A stretch of 64,000 nucleotides of DNA from an uncultured Marinicella sp. (GTDB lineage Bacteria; Pseudomonadota; Gammaproteobacteria; Xanthomonadales; Marinicellaceae), in NCBI GenBank assembly GCA_947502925.1, contig CANNBS010000004.1, forward strand, positions 124,001 through 188,000, given 5' to 3'. Of this stretch, positions 1 to 8,692 are shown one piece after another. The notes under the pieces are model-generated. The model saw only the letters and a program-made list of their open reading frames with translations, did no database searches and was not told the DNA's origin. The position numbers and the translations under genes were made by a program. Every line of letters starts with the position of its first letter. Within the stretch, counting starts at the first letter, position 1.

Positions 1-868
1 TTTTCGGAACGTACAGCAGGTTGGTGTAACTCTGGGTACCTTCGATGTGGTTATGTGTCCAAAACGCAGCGTCGTTAAAATCATTGCTGATTTGTTTGTA
101 AAACGACTGGTAATCTTCATCTTTCAGATCGCTGGGGTTTTTCTTCCACATCGCGGTGGCGTCATTAACCACTTCGTATTCGGGTTCTTTGGTTGGTTTG
201 TCGTTGCCGTCTTCGTCTTTCTCAGGGTGAATGACTTCCAGCATTTTAATCGGGAAAGCAACGTGCTCTGAGTATTTTTTAATCAAAGACCGCAGACGAT
301 GGTCATCGGCAAATTCCACTTCGTCGTCTTGTAAATGTAAAATGACTTCGGTGCCATTATTGTCTTTGGTGATTTGTTCTATGGTGTAGTCGTTTTTACC
401 GTCTGAGCGCCAGGACAGGGCCTGGTCAGATTTAGCACCGGCTTTTAATGTTCTGATTTCGACTTCTTTGGCGACGATAAACGAGGCGTAAAAACCGACC
501 CCGAACTGGCCGATTAAGTTGGCATCGGCTTTGTCTTTTTTGGCGATGGATTCGAGGTATTTTTTGGTGCCGGAGTTGGCGATGGTGCCGATGTTTTCAA
601 TCAACTCATCGTGGCTCATGCCGATGCCGTTATCAGAAACGGTGATGGTTTTGGCGTCTTTGTCGAAGTTCACCTTTATGTGCAAATCTTCGGCGTTGAG
701 GTCTTTGTTCTTAATCGCTTCAAAGCGCAATTTATCGCAGGCATCAGATGCATTTGATATTAATTCGCGCAAGAAAATGTCTTTGTTCGAATATAGAGAA
801 TGAATCACCAGGTCAAGCACCTGATTCACTTCTGCCTGAAATGTGTGTTTTTTGGCTGTTTGGCTCAT
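1..868 (-). CDS. htpG: Chaperone protein HtpG (Hsp90 family), 5' part
   Basis: Cytosolic ATP-dependent chaperone. Only the N-terminal 289 or so residues are present; the gene runs off the left edge. Translated from the ATG at 868, the protein has the GHKL ATPase signatures in order: ELISNASDA with the catalytic Glu at about residue 35 and the Mg-binding Asn at 39, DNGIGM at 79-84, and the glycine-rich GQFGVGFY at 120-127. After about residue 220 it enters the middle domain. There is no strong Shine-Dalgarno, but the start fits the family N-terminus. A sigma-32-like promoter lies 31 to 58 bases upstream, as expected for a heat-shock gene. It is transcribed away from the ylqF-like gene. Identification is secure. 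Confidence 0.97.
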   Translation of the reverse strand, partial: MSQTAKKHTFQAEVNQVLDLVIHSLYSNKDIFLRELISNASDACDKLRFEAIKNKDLNAEDLHIKVNFDKDAKTITVSDNGIGMSHDELIENIGTIANSGTKKYLESIAKKDKADANLIGQFGVGFYASFIVAKEVEIRTLKAGAKSDQALSWRSDGKNDYTIEQITKDNNGTEVILHLQDDEVEFADDHRLRSLIKKYSEHVAFPIKMLEVIHPEKDEDGNDKPTKEPEYEVVNDATAMWKKNPSDLKDEDYQSFYKQISNDFNDAAFWTHNHIEGTQSYTNLLYVPK

Positions 869-898
869 GGTTAATCGTAAAATTTTAAGATGCCAGTA

Positions 899-926
899 AA
901 TTAGGGATGATTGGGTGGTTTTCAAG
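899..926 (-). promoter_or_regulatory. Heat-shock (sigma-32-like) promoter of htpG
   Basis: On the minus strand the -35 box CTTGAAA (926-920) is followed after 13 bases by CCCTAATT (906-899), close to the sigma-32 consensus CTTGAAA-N13-17-CCCCATNT. It lies 31 bases upstream of the htpG start codon. htpG is a classical sigma-32 target, so sequence and context agree. No mapped transcript is available. Confidence 0.6.
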
Positions 927-982
927 GCGCAAGCCGGGACAGTCATGTAAAATGTGGGTTTTGTTCATGTTGAACCGATATT

Positions 983-1927
983 ATGACGATTAACTGGTTT
1001 CCCGGCCACATGCACAAAGCCCAAAAAGAAATTCGGGCTTTGTTGCCGGAGGTGGATTTGGTGATTGAGGTGCTGGATGCGCGGTTACCGTACAGTTCAC
1101 AAAATCCTTTGTTGGCCAAAATCCGCGGGCATAAGCCGACCATTCAGTTATTAAATAAAGCGGATTTGGCTGATGCCGATGTTACCGGGCAATGGCTGCA
1201 GGCTTTTGAACAAGTGGATCAGGCTAAAGCCTATGCCGTCAGTCTGTCTGAACCGGCAGTGATGAAACAGATTCCTGACTGGTGTCGCGCCATGTTTCCG
1301 GAGCGTGAAGTCAATAAAAAGCCCATTCAGGTACTGATTATGGGTGTCCCCAATGCCGGTAAATCAACGGTGATTAATGTGATTGCCGAACGCGGCATAG
1401 CCACCACCGGTGATGAAGCGGCGGTGACCAAACGACAGCAGCGGATTAAATTACCAAAAAATGTGATTTTGCATGACACCCCAGGTGTTTTATGGCCGCG
1501 ATTTGATAATCAATACAGCGCCCATCGTTTGGCAATCGCCGGCAGCATTAAATCTTCAGTGGTCGATATGGGGGATTTGGCGCATTTTCTCACCACCTTT
1601 TTAGTCGCTCATTATCCTGATGCCATCTATGAGCGGTTTGAAATCCGAATTGATGATTCATTCGATCATCACGATGAGATGGCGGTCTATGAACTGATGG
1701 AAGACATGGCCAAAGCCCGGCATTTTGTCAAAGCAGGCAATCAGGCGGATATGGAGCGCTTTTACCGCCAGTTAATTACTGAATTCAGACAAGGCCAGTT
1801 AGGCCGAATCACACTGGAAACGCCGGCCATGCAAAAAAAGGAAGTGGCGGAAGTTGAGCAGATACTGGCGGAAAAGGCCGCTAAAAAAGCCGCGCGAAAA
1901 GAGCGGTTTAAAAAGAAACGAACGTGA
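983..1927 (+). CDS. ylqF: YlqF/RbgA-type circularly permuted GTPase (ribosome assembly)
   Basis: Predicted cytoplasmic GTPase of the YlqF/RbgA family, which helps late maturation of the large ribosomal subunit in Bacillus. The GTPase motifs are circularly permuted: G4 NKAD at 58-61 precedes G1 GVPNAGKS at 121-128 and G3 DTPGV at 165-169. The N-terminus NWFPGHMHKAQKEI is typical of the family. The C-terminal tail is a very basic Lys/Ala/Arg helix, probably for RNA contact. At 314 residues it has the usual length. Its stop codon overlaps the GTG start of the next gene (GTGA), so the two are probably translationally coupled. Confidence 0.92.
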   Translation: MTINWFPGHMHKAQKEIRALLPEVDLVIEVLDARLPYSSQNPLLAKIRGHKPTIQLLNKADLADADVTGQWLQAFEQVDQAKAYAVSLSEPAVMKQIPDWCRAMFPEREVNKKPIQVLIMGVPNAGKSTVINVIAERGIATTGDEAAVTKRQQRIKLPKNVILHDTPGVLWPRFDNQYSAHRLAIAGSIKSSVVDMGDLAHFLTTFLVAHYPDAIYERFEIRIDDSFDHHDEMAVYELMEDMAKARHFVKAGNQADMERFYRQLITEFRQGQLGRITLETPAMQKKEVAEVEQILAEKAAKKAARKERFKKKRT

Positions 1928-2604
1928 TTGATTACCGACCGCCTGAAACGGCCATTGAAGTGGTTTATGGTGACGCCGATATTCTGGTGGTGAATAAGCC
2001 GTCGGGCTTATTGTCGGTTCCGGGGCGGATTTATAAGGATTGTCTGATTAGTCGTCTGCAAGAGGACTTTCCCGGTGTCCGCTGTGTCCATCGATTAGAT
2101 ATGGAAACCTCCGGTTTAATGGTGCTGGCGCTTAATAAGCCGTCTCAGGTGAATTTAAATAAGCAATTTGAGCAGCGCCGGGTGGATAAACGCTATGTGG
2201 CACGGGTTATCGGTCACCCCGAACACGATTCAGGTGAAATCAATGTGCCATTAATTTGCGACTGGCCCAATCGCCCGAAGCAAAAAGTAGATTTTGACGG
2301 CGGTAAGACAGCCCTAACGCACTGGGCGGTTTCTGAAAGAGAAGCGGCGACCACGTTGTTGGACTTAACGCCGGTTACGGGTCGTTCGCATCAGTTGCGG
2401 GTGCATTTGTGGTATATGGGTTTACCGATTGTGGCTGATTCGCTTTATCAGCCAGCGACGATGGACCGGGAGCAAATGAAGCAGATTGAAACATTACAAC
2501 GCAAAAAGAACCGCCACCGTTTGCATCTGCACAGTACACTTTTACAGTTGATGCATCCGGCCAACGGTGCAATCATGACTTTTGAATCAGCTGTGCCTTT
2601 TTAG
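1924..2604 (+). CDS. rluA: RluA-family pseudouridine synthase
   Basis: Converts uridine to pseudouridine in RNA. The catalytic motif HRLDMETSGLMVLA carries the nucleophilic Asp of the RluA family, and a later GRSHQLRVHL motif is also typical. There is no N-terminal S4 domain, and the 226-residue length is close to E. coli RluA (tRNA U32 and 23S U746), so RluA is more likely than RluC or RluD; target specificity is inferred. It starts at GTG 1924, overlapping the preceding TGA by four bases. Pairing with a ribosome-assembly GTPase fits a ribosome/RNA maturation operon. Confidence 0.87.
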   Translation: MIDYRPPETAIEVVYGDADILVVNKPSGLLSVPGRIYKDCLISRLQEDFPGVRCVHRLDMETSGLMVLALNKPSQVNLNKQFEQRRVDKRYVARVIGHPEHDSGEINVPLICDWPNRPKQKVDFDGGKTALTHWAVSEREAATTLLDLTPVTGRSHQLRVHLWYMGLPIVADSLYQPATMDREQMKQIETLQRKKNRHRLHLHSTLLQLMHPANGAIMTFESAVPF

Positions 2605-2652
2605 AAGCCATGAAAGCGTTCTGTAAAATAAGGTAAAATCAGGGTTTTAAAA

Positions 2653-3519
2653 ATGGATACTGGTGTGACTCAGGACATTGAATACTTTAATCAGGCGTGT
2701 GGTTTTTTGGCTCAATGGGTGTTGACACCTGAGCAAGCGCTGCAGAATCAATCGCCGCGCCTGGTGTTTTCTCATGTGCCCAAAACCGGCGGCACCACGC
2801 TGGAAACGATACTGGCGAAAAATTACCGTTTATCAGATGTTCTGCACCTGAATGCGCCAGAATTTAAACGTTATCCCGAGATACTGCAATTAAAGAAAAA
2901 CCCGCCGAGGTTTATCTGCGGTCACCATCCCTTGCATTCTCAGCTTTATCGTCATTTGCCGGTAGCGCCTGTGTTCCATCTGACGCTGTTGCGTGAGCCG
3001 GTGTCGCGGGTACTGTCCTACTATAACTACCTGCGGAACAAAACCGATCATCCCTTGCATCCACAGACCTGTGATTTGGGGTTGGCGGATTTTGTGGAAA
3101 GTGGCGTCAGTCCTGAATTAAACAATGGCCAGGCACGCCGATTCAGCGGTTATCTGCACCAGAGCCCACCGGATGATGAGACTTTGTTTGAAACTGCACG
3201 GGATGTTTTGCGGGATTGTTTTTCGCTGGTGGGTACCACGTCGCGTTTTGATGAGACTTTGTTGCTATTGCATCATTTTCTGGGTTTTTCAGATATTTTC
3301 TACCAACGCCGTAATCAATCGCCGCCACAAAAAAGCATGGATAACATCAGTGACAGTGATCGTGAGGTTATTGAGGCCTATAATCAGGCCGATGGCCGGT
3401 TATATCGGGTTGTTGAGTCACAGCTTAATGGATTAATTGGGCAATATATAAATGCGCAACAGGTGGCGGATTTTTGTGAATCCAATTCACAAAATCACCT
3501 TTGGAAGCCAAATAGGTGA
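2653..3519 (+). CDS. Sulfotransferase family protein (PAPS-dependent), cluster member 1
   Basis: Predicted cytoplasmic sulfotransferase that moves sulfate from PAPS to a carbohydrate acceptor. The 5'-phosphosulfate loop is HVPKTGGTT at residues 41-49, and the 3'-phosphate strand-helix LREPVSRVLSYY is at 113-124, as in the heparan-sulfate-like sulfotransferase-2 families. It has 288 residues and no signal peptide or membrane segment. It is followed by a 155-base gap with its own promoter, then by a glycosyltransferase and two more sulfotransferase-like genes. Acceptor unknown; a sulfated surface glycan is an inference. Confidence 0.82.
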   Translation: MDTGVTQDIEYFNQACGFLAQWVLTPEQALQNQSPRLVFSHVPKTGGTTLETILAKNYRLSDVLHLNAPEFKRYPEILQLKKNPPRFICGHHPLHSQLYRHLPVAPVFHLTLLREPVSRVLSYYNYLRNKTDHPLHPQTCDLGLADFVESGVSPELNNGQARRFSGYLHQSPPDDETLFETARDVLRDCFSLVGTTSRFDETLLLLHHFLGFSDIFYQRRNQSPPQKSMDNISDSDREVIEAYNQADGRLYRVVESQLNGLIGQYINAQQVADFCESNSQNHLWKPNR

Positions 3520-3588
3520 CCGTTTTTAGTGTATCAGGCGTTAAAACCTCTCAATACATTGATTAAGCAAACCAATGGTGTGCAATAC

Positions 3589-3616
3589 TTCACAAGTCTG
3601 TACTTTTCGATACAAT
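3589..3616 (+). promoter_or_regulatory. Sigma-70-like promoter of the glycosyltransferase/sulfotransferase operon
   Basis: TTCACA (3589-3594, 5 of 6 consensus bases) and TACAAT (3611-3616, 5 of 6) are 16 bases apart in the gap before the GT4 gene. A GAGGG Shine-Dalgarno follows just before the ATG at 3675. This suggests the GT4, two sulfotransferases and nth are transcribed from here rather than from the first sulfotransferase gene. Confidence 0.55.
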
Positions 3617-3674
3617 AGGTCGGATAATGGTCAGCTAAAATTAAGTGGCTGGTAACGACACAAGAGGGTCATGA

Positions 3675-4964
3675 ATGGATAAAAAAACAAATATACTGGT
3701 TGATGGCTTTAATCTGGCCTTAAAAAAAGGTTCCGGCATTAAAACCTATGGTACGACGACGCTGGATGCCTATCAGGCACTGGGGTATGAAGTGGGCGTG
3801 CTCACGGACAATCAATATGTCACCGGTGAAAATCCTTTACTGGATGAAGTTAATTTATTTGATCAGGATGAGGTGCGCTTACATCCCTGGCTGAATTATA
3901 AATGGCTGCGTAATCTGCGGGCCGCCAGTTATGCCTTGCGTTCGCGTAAATCCCATCGTGTGGTGCCGCATTATGTGGAACCTGACCCGGATAATTATTT
4001 ATCGAAGGTTGGTGGTGATAAATATTCATACATTGAGAATATTCCTGACGTGTTTCATTTGGCCAACCGGATGTTTGCGCTCACCAAACGGCTGACCAAA
4101 ATCAAGCCCACTGAAAGGCCGGATATTTTTCATCTGACCACCCCCTGGCCGGTGAAAATTCCCGGGGTTAAAACGGTCATCACCATTCACGACTTAATAC
4201 CGCTGAAAATACCGTTTACCACCCTGGATTTTAAAAAATACTTTTATTATTTGTTTAAACAGGCGGCGGAATCAGCGGATTTGATATTGTCGGTGTCTGA
4301 GCACACCAAAAATGACATCGTTAACATTTATGGTATTCCCGAGGATAAAATTAAAGTCACCTATCAGTCTTATCGGGCCTCAAAAACGGTCAATAGTGAG
4401 GATGCGGAAACTTATTTAAAAGCCCAAAAATTAACACCCCAAAAGTACATTTTGTTTGTCGGTAATATTGAACCGAAAAAGAACATCAAACAGCTGATTC
4501 AAGCCATGGCTTATGTGAAAAAAGGCTATAAATTGGCTGTTGTGGGACGCAAGGCGTGGATGCATGAGGGTCAGTTAAAAGGGCTTAAGAGTTTCCTGAA
4601 AAAGGACGACTATGTGTTTCTTGATTATGTGCCGGAATACGAATTAAGCATGCTGTATCAAAATGCCACCTGTCTGGTGATGCCATCCTTGTATGAGGGC
4701 TTTGGTTTGCCGGTGTTGGAGGCCATGCAACATGATTGCCCGGTGATTTGTTCTAATCGCTCCTCTTTACCGGAAGTGGCCGGTGATGCGGCGATTTATA
4801 TTGACCCGTATCAGTTTAGTGAAATTCGTGACGCCATAAACACGCTGATTGAAAATCCGAACAAACGCAAAGACATGATTGAAAAAGGCCGTGAGCGGGT
4901 GGTCTTTTTCAGTCCGGAAAATTATGCCAAACGCATAGCTAAAGCCTATGAAGGCCTGGTTTAA
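3675..4964 (+). CDS. Glycosyltransferase family 4 protein
   Basis: Retaining GT-B glycosyltransferase using a nucleotide sugar at the cytoplasmic face. The acceptor-side domain starts ILVDGFNLALKKGSGIKTYG, a Gly-rich loop of mannosyl-type GT4 enzymes. The donor domain has FVGNIEPKKNI (about residues 260-270) and the E-x7-E motif with E341 and E349 in YEGFGLPVLEAM. It has 429 residues, starts at ATG 3675 and is preceded by a GAGGG ribosome binding site. Its last 17 bases overlap the next sulfotransferase gene, so the products probably act together on one glycan. Sugar and linkage cannot be read from sequence. Confidence 0.88.
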   Translation: MDKKTNILVDGFNLALKKGSGIKTYGTTTLDAYQALGYEVGVLTDNQYVTGENPLLDEVNLFDQDEVRLHPWLNYKWLRNLRAASYALRSRKSHRVVPHYVEPDPDNYLSKVGGDKYSYIENIPDVFHLANRMFALTKRLTKIKPTERPDIFHLTTPWPVKIPGVKTVITIHDLIPLKIPFTTLDFKKYFYYLFKQAAESADLILSVSEHTKNDIVNIYGIPEDKIKVTYQSYRASKTVNSEDAETYLKAQKLTPQKYILFVGNIEPKKNIKQLIQAMAYVKKGYKLAVVGRKAWMHEGQLKGLKSFLKKDDYVFLDYVPEYELSMLYQNATCLVMPSLYEGFGLPVLEAMQHDCPVICSNRSSLPEVAGDAAIYIDPYQFSEIRDAINTLIENPNKRKDMIEKGRERVVFFSPENYAKRIAKAYEGLV

Positions 4965-6267
4965 GCGACTGTTTAATAAGCCGGATAAACCGGCTTTTTA
5001 TTTTGCTCATATCCCAAAAACAGCCGGAACCAGTCTGATTGTGCTGTTGGATCGGTATTTTCATGCCGATGACATTATGCCAGAGCAGTTATGGCGCCAG
5101 GTGAAAGATTTATCGACCCGTAAAGCACAAGATTATCGATTTATCCGGGGGCATTTTGGTGGCGGCGGTGCGACCGTATTGTCTGAATGTCCGTTAAAAA
5201 ATCTGACCATGCTACGTGATCCGGTTGAGTTATCTTATTCAACGTATGAATTTATTAAACGTGAAAAAAACACGGTGGTGCATGATTTGGTGGTTAATGA
5301 GTCATTAAGTTTTGAGGACTTTTTAATTCATCCCGACACCCGAAATCTGGTCAGCAATCGCATGGTGCGATACCTGTCTTTTGATTTTAACGACGACCCC
5401 AGTGCCCAGGAAGTGTTTTTATCACCACAAACCATTCAAGATTTACAGCCTTTATTATCCGGTAACAGCTCAACTTTAAATGATGAACAACGTTATCATC
5501 GGGCTAAAAAATGGATTGATCAGGCGATGTGGTTTGGGGTTTTGGATCGATTTGATGATGCCATGCGCTTATTGTGCTATGGCATGAAATGGCCACCGAT
5601 GGGTGACAGTCAAAAGCTGAATAAACATCATCAGCGCCCGGTAATTAGTGATGTGGCTCGACAGCGGGTGCTGGAAAATAACCGTCAGGACAGTCAGCTT
5701 TATGAGTATGCGCAGCAGCGGTTTGCGGATCAATACCGAGCCATGCTCAGTGATTTAAAATTAAATGAATTAAGCCCGGCTACTGAAATTGATAAGGCTT
5801 TGGATAAGCGCTATCAGCAACATTATGCAAATGAATATCAGCTCATTGATTCTGCCGATTTTAGTTGTGGTGATGTTTTATGGGGGCAAAACTGGCACCG
5901 TCGGGAATGGATTGAAGCAGAACAGGCTTTTTTCAGATGGTCAGGACCTTCGGACACCTCAAGTCTGGATTTTTGGCTTGAGCCGCATGATTACCGAATA
6001 AAGATCTCTATTATTAATGCTTTATCAGATTCTTTTCTGGATGATTTAACTGTGCAGATAAACGGTCAAACAATCGATTGGTCAAGCCCTGATCATGGGG
6101 TGGTGCGAACCTTGCATCTGGAATGCCCAAAAATTGTCATCAAGGACAATGGTTTAATGAGATTAAGCTTTAGCTGTCCGGAAATTCTGAGCCACGCCGA
6201 GGCCTTTAACAGTGATGATCATCGCCGTGTGGGATTTGCCCTGAAAAGTATTACTATAAAGCGGTAA
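4948..6267 (+). CDS. Sulfotransferase family protein with extra C-terminal domain, cluster member 2
   Basis: Predicted PAPS-dependent sulfotransferase: phosphosulfate loop HIPKTAGTS at residues 21-29 and 3'-phosphate motif LRDPVELSYSTYEF at 89-102. The sulfotransferase fold fills roughly residues 15-280. Residues about 295-439 form a separate region rich in beta-type stretches (WHRREWIEAEQAFFRWSG, LDFWLEPHDYRIKISI) that I do not recognise; it could be a glycan-binding module. The gene overlaps the GT4 gene by 17 bases and ends nine bases before the next sulfotransferase. It shares only the nucleotide-binding motifs with cluster member 1, so it is not a recent duplicate. Confidence 0.78.
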   Translation: MKAWFKRLFNKPDKPAFYFAHIPKTAGTSLIVLLDRYFHADDIMPEQLWRQVKDLSTRKAQDYRFIRGHFGGGGATVLSECPLKNLTMLRDPVELSYSTYEFIKREKNTVVHDLVVNESLSFEDFLIHPDTRNLVSNRMVRYLSFDFNDDPSAQEVFLSPQTIQDLQPLLSGNSSTLNDEQRYHRAKKWIDQAMWFGVLDRFDDAMRLLCYGMKWPPMGDSQKLNKHHQRPVISDVARQRVLENNRQDSQLYEYAQQRFADQYRAMLSDLKLNELSPATEIDKALDKRYQQHYANEYQLIDSADFSCGDVLWGQNWHRREWIEAEQAFFRWSGPSDTSSLDFWLEPHDYRIKISIINALSDSFLDDLTVQINGQTIDWSSPDHGVVRTLHLECPKIVIKDNGLMRLSFSCPEILSHAEAFNSDDHRRVGFALKSITIKR

Positions 6268-6276
6268 AATAGGGTC

Positions 6277-7341
6277 ATGAAAACAAATCCTATTTTTATC
6301 TTAGGCCGGTTCCGCAGTGGTACCTCGCACTTTTGGCATATTTTCAACCAATTAGACGGTTTCAGAGCCTGGTATGAGCCCCTGCACCCACAACTTTTGT
6401 CGCAGATTAAATACACAGCGCCCAAAGCAGATCATGTCAATATCAAGGATTACTGGTCAGCGTATCGAACGGTCGAGAATTTGTCTGATTATCATGCTGT
6501 TCGTTTTGGCAGCCAGCGATTGTACCTAACCGCCCGAGACAGCTGGCCTGAATTAAGACAGTATCTTGATTTTTTATTGGCAGCCAGTGATGATAATCGA
6601 CCGGTATTACAGTTTAATCGCATGGATTTTCGTATTCAGTGGCTAGTCAATAATTATCCGGCTGCCAATATTGTGTATTTAAAACGTAATCCCCTGCAGT
6701 TATGGAATTCACAAAGAAAACATATTCCTGAACTACACCATGACGATGAATCGTATGCTGATGCTTATGAGCTGATGCAATGGTGTGCTGATTTGGCGCC
6801 GATATGGCCTTTTTTAGCGCCACAACCGGGGCGACATGCTTTTTATCGCTTTTATCTGATTTATCGCCTGTCGGTTGTTTTGGGGCAGCAGTATGCTGAT
6901 GTGGTGATTGATCTGGATGAAGATGTTTTTAACAGTGATGCGTATTTAAATAAGTTAAAAGCTTTTGGATTGGATGACGACTCCTTAAAAAAGGTGCATG
7001 CTTTGAAGTCTATTCCAAAAAGATATGTCATTTCTGATCAGGACTTACAGGAATTAGCTGAAATTATGACTGAAGTGGATGCGCTATTGGATGAATCCGG
7101 CTTACTGGATAATTTGGGCAGTCAATCGCTTGATAAAATTAAACAAGACCACCCTGAATTCTGGCAACAACAGTCTTTAGATGCGAAGGCAGTGATTGCT
7201 GAACTCAACCATAGCTGGCACCAGGAACAGGCAGAGAAAATCAGGTTATTGGCTGAATTGAATGACGCGCAGAAACAGATGGACGATAAGCAGATGCCAG
7301 ACAGACAATTGGCTGACAGAACGATAAAGACCGATGAATAA
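6277..7341 (+). CDS. Sulfotransferase-like protein, cluster member 3
   Basis: Starts with a P-loop-like phosphosulfate site GRFRSGTS at residues 10-17, the form seen in bacterial sulfotransferases of the Sulfotransfer_3 type. A later segment IVYLKRNPLQLWNSQRKHI (around 135-153) fits the 3'-phosphate site. The C-terminal 60-70 residues are Gln/Glu/Asp-rich and probably helical or coiled-coil. Acceptor unknown. The gene lies nine bases behind cluster member 2 and its last eight bases overlap nth, so it sits in the middle of a continuous operon. The family call is less certain than for members 1 and 2. Confidence 0.7.
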   Translation: MKTNPIFILGRFRSGTSHFWHIFNQLDGFRAWYEPLHPQLLSQIKYTAPKADHVNIKDYWSAYRTVENLSDYHAVRFGSQRLYLTARDSWPELRQYLDFLLAASDDNRPVLQFNRMDFRIQWLVNNYPAANIVYLKRNPLQLWNSQRKHIPELHHDDESYADAYELMQWCADLAPIWPFLAPQPGRHAFYRFYLIYRLSVVLGQQYADVVIDLDEDVFNSDAYLNKLKAFGLDDDSLKKVHALKSIPKRYVISDQDLQELAEIMTEVDALLDESGLLDNLGSQSLDKIKQDHPEFWQQQSLDAKAVIAELNHSWHQEQAEKIRLLAELNDAQKQMDDKQMPDRQLADRTIKTDE

Positions 7342-7969
7342 ACAAAAACGCACTGAAATTTTTACCCGACTGCGTGATAACAATCCTGAGCCCACCACTG
7401 AGCTCGAATACAATTCGCCTTTTGAATTATTGGTGGCAGTGACTTTATCAGCGCAAGCCACCGATGTGGGGGTGAATAAAGCCACGGCACGATTATTTCC
7501 CAAAGCCAATACCCCCGAAGCGATTTTGGCGCTGGGTGAAGATGGTTTAAAAGATTATATTAAAACCATCGGTTTGTACAATTCCAAAGCCAAACACATT
7601 ATTCAGGCCTGCCAAATACTGGTGGATCAATTCAATTCAACCGTGCCTGATAACCGCAAGGATTTAGAATCGCTGCCCGGTGTGGGTCGTAAAACCGCCA
7701 ATGTGATTCTTAATACAGCGTTTGGTCAGCCAACCATGGCGGTCGATACCCACATTTATCGGGTGGCCAACCGCACCAAAATTGCCCCGGGTAAAACCGT
7801 ACTTGAGGTCGAAAAAAAGCTTCTGCGACTGCTGCCCAAAGAGTTTTTACAAGATGCCCATCACTGGCTGATACTGCATGGCCGCTATGTCTGCAAAGCC
7901 CGCAAACCCCTTTGCAAAAAATGCATTATTGTGGATTTATGTGAGTACAAAGATAAAAACCTCGATTAA
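7334..7969 (+). CDS. nth: Endonuclease III (DNA glycosylase/AP lyase)
   Basis: Base-excision repair enzyme that removes oxidised pyrimidines and cleaves the abasic site. The helix-hairpin-helix LPGVGRKTANV holds catalytic K120, and D138 lies in AVDTHIYRVANR. Four cysteines C187, C194, C197 and C203 form the [4Fe-4S] site in the C-x6-C-x2-C-x5-C spacing. All of these match E. coli numbering, as does the 211-residue length. The first eight bases overlap the preceding sulfotransferase-like gene, so expression is probably tied to that operon. It converges on sfsA with a 4-base overlap. Confidence 0.97.
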   Translation: MNKQKRTEIFTRLRDNNPEPTTELEYNSPFELLVAVTLSAQATDVGVNKATARLFPKANTPEAILALGEDGLKDYIKTIGLYNSKAKHIIQACQILVDQFNSTVPDNRKDLESLPGVGRKTANVILNTAFGQPTMAVDTHIYRVANRTKIAPGKTVLEVEKKLLRLLPKEFLQDAHHWLILHGRYVCKARKPLCKKCIIVDLCEYKDKNLD

Positions 7970-8685
7970 ATAACCGGTACGGCCTTTTGTAAGGTAATTT
8001 CTTTGGTGGTTATCTTCGATTGGTAAGCAATTACTTCCACGCCGGCATCTCGAGCCTGGTCATATAAGTCTGCGTATTTTTGATCAATATGCCTGGCCGC
8101 ATCCACGGTTTGAATGCCACTGTGTTGTACCAGAAAAAACAACACCGCCCGATGCCCTTGCTGTTTCATTTCAATCAGTTCCCGTAAATGTTTTTGCCCG
8201 CGGGTGGTGACGGCATCGGGGAAAAAACCGGCACCTTGGGTAAAACCATCACCGGATTCCAGTAAAGTCACCGTTTTAATTTCCACATAACAAGCAGGTT
8301 TATTATCGCCGGTGAGCAGTAAATCGATGCGGCTGTTTTCATCACCATATTTGACCTCTTGCTGAATTTGGTCATAGTCCTGAAGTTCTTTGACAATGCC
8401 GGATTCAATACCTTCGGTGACGATTTGATTGGCCAGATGGGTATTGATACAGATCATGTGGCCATCATGGCTTTCATTTAACACCCAGGTATAACGGTAT
8501 TTGCGTTTGGGGTTTTCAGAATCCAGTAACCAGGCGGTATCGCCTTCGCGCCAGCAGTTTTTCATGGAGCCGGTATTCGGGCAATGGGCTGTAAAATCAC
8601 CCATTTCATGGTGTGTGACATCGGCGAGAAAGCGTTTATGGCGTCTAATTAAGGTGGTTTTTATAAGCGGTGGATTAAATTTCAT
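7966..8685 (-). CDS. sfsA: SfsA family protein (sugar fermentation stimulation protein A)
   Basis: Conserved protein of the SfsA family, 239 residues. In E. coli it affects maltose metabolism genes and binds DNA; the fold is related to PD-(D/E)XK nucleases, and the residues RIDLLLTGDNKPACYVEIKT fit that core. I take the ATG at 8685, which gives the usual start MKFNPPLIKTTLIRRHKRF; a longer reading frame to 8787 would overlap the upstream gene by about 95 bases. It follows the HAD phosphatase with a seven-base gap, so it may be transcribed with the DPA-like cassette by location only. Confidence 0.9.
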   Translation of the reverse strand: MKFNPPLIKTTLIRRHKRFLADVTHHEMGDFTAHCPNTGSMKNCWREGDTAWLLDSENPKRKYRYTWVLNESHDGHMICINTHLANQIVTEGIESGIVKELQDYDQIQQEVKYGDENSRIDLLLTGDNKPACYVEIKTVTLLESGDGFTQGAGFFPDAVTTRGQKHLRELIEMKQQGHRAVLFFLVQHSGIQTVDAARHIDQKYADLYDQARDAGVEVIAYQSKITTKEITLQKAVPVI

Positions 8686-8692
8686 AGGTGTT

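Noticed and set aside
519-803. 94-codon frame antisense to htpG
   Set aside because: Complement of the conserved HtpG ATPase region.
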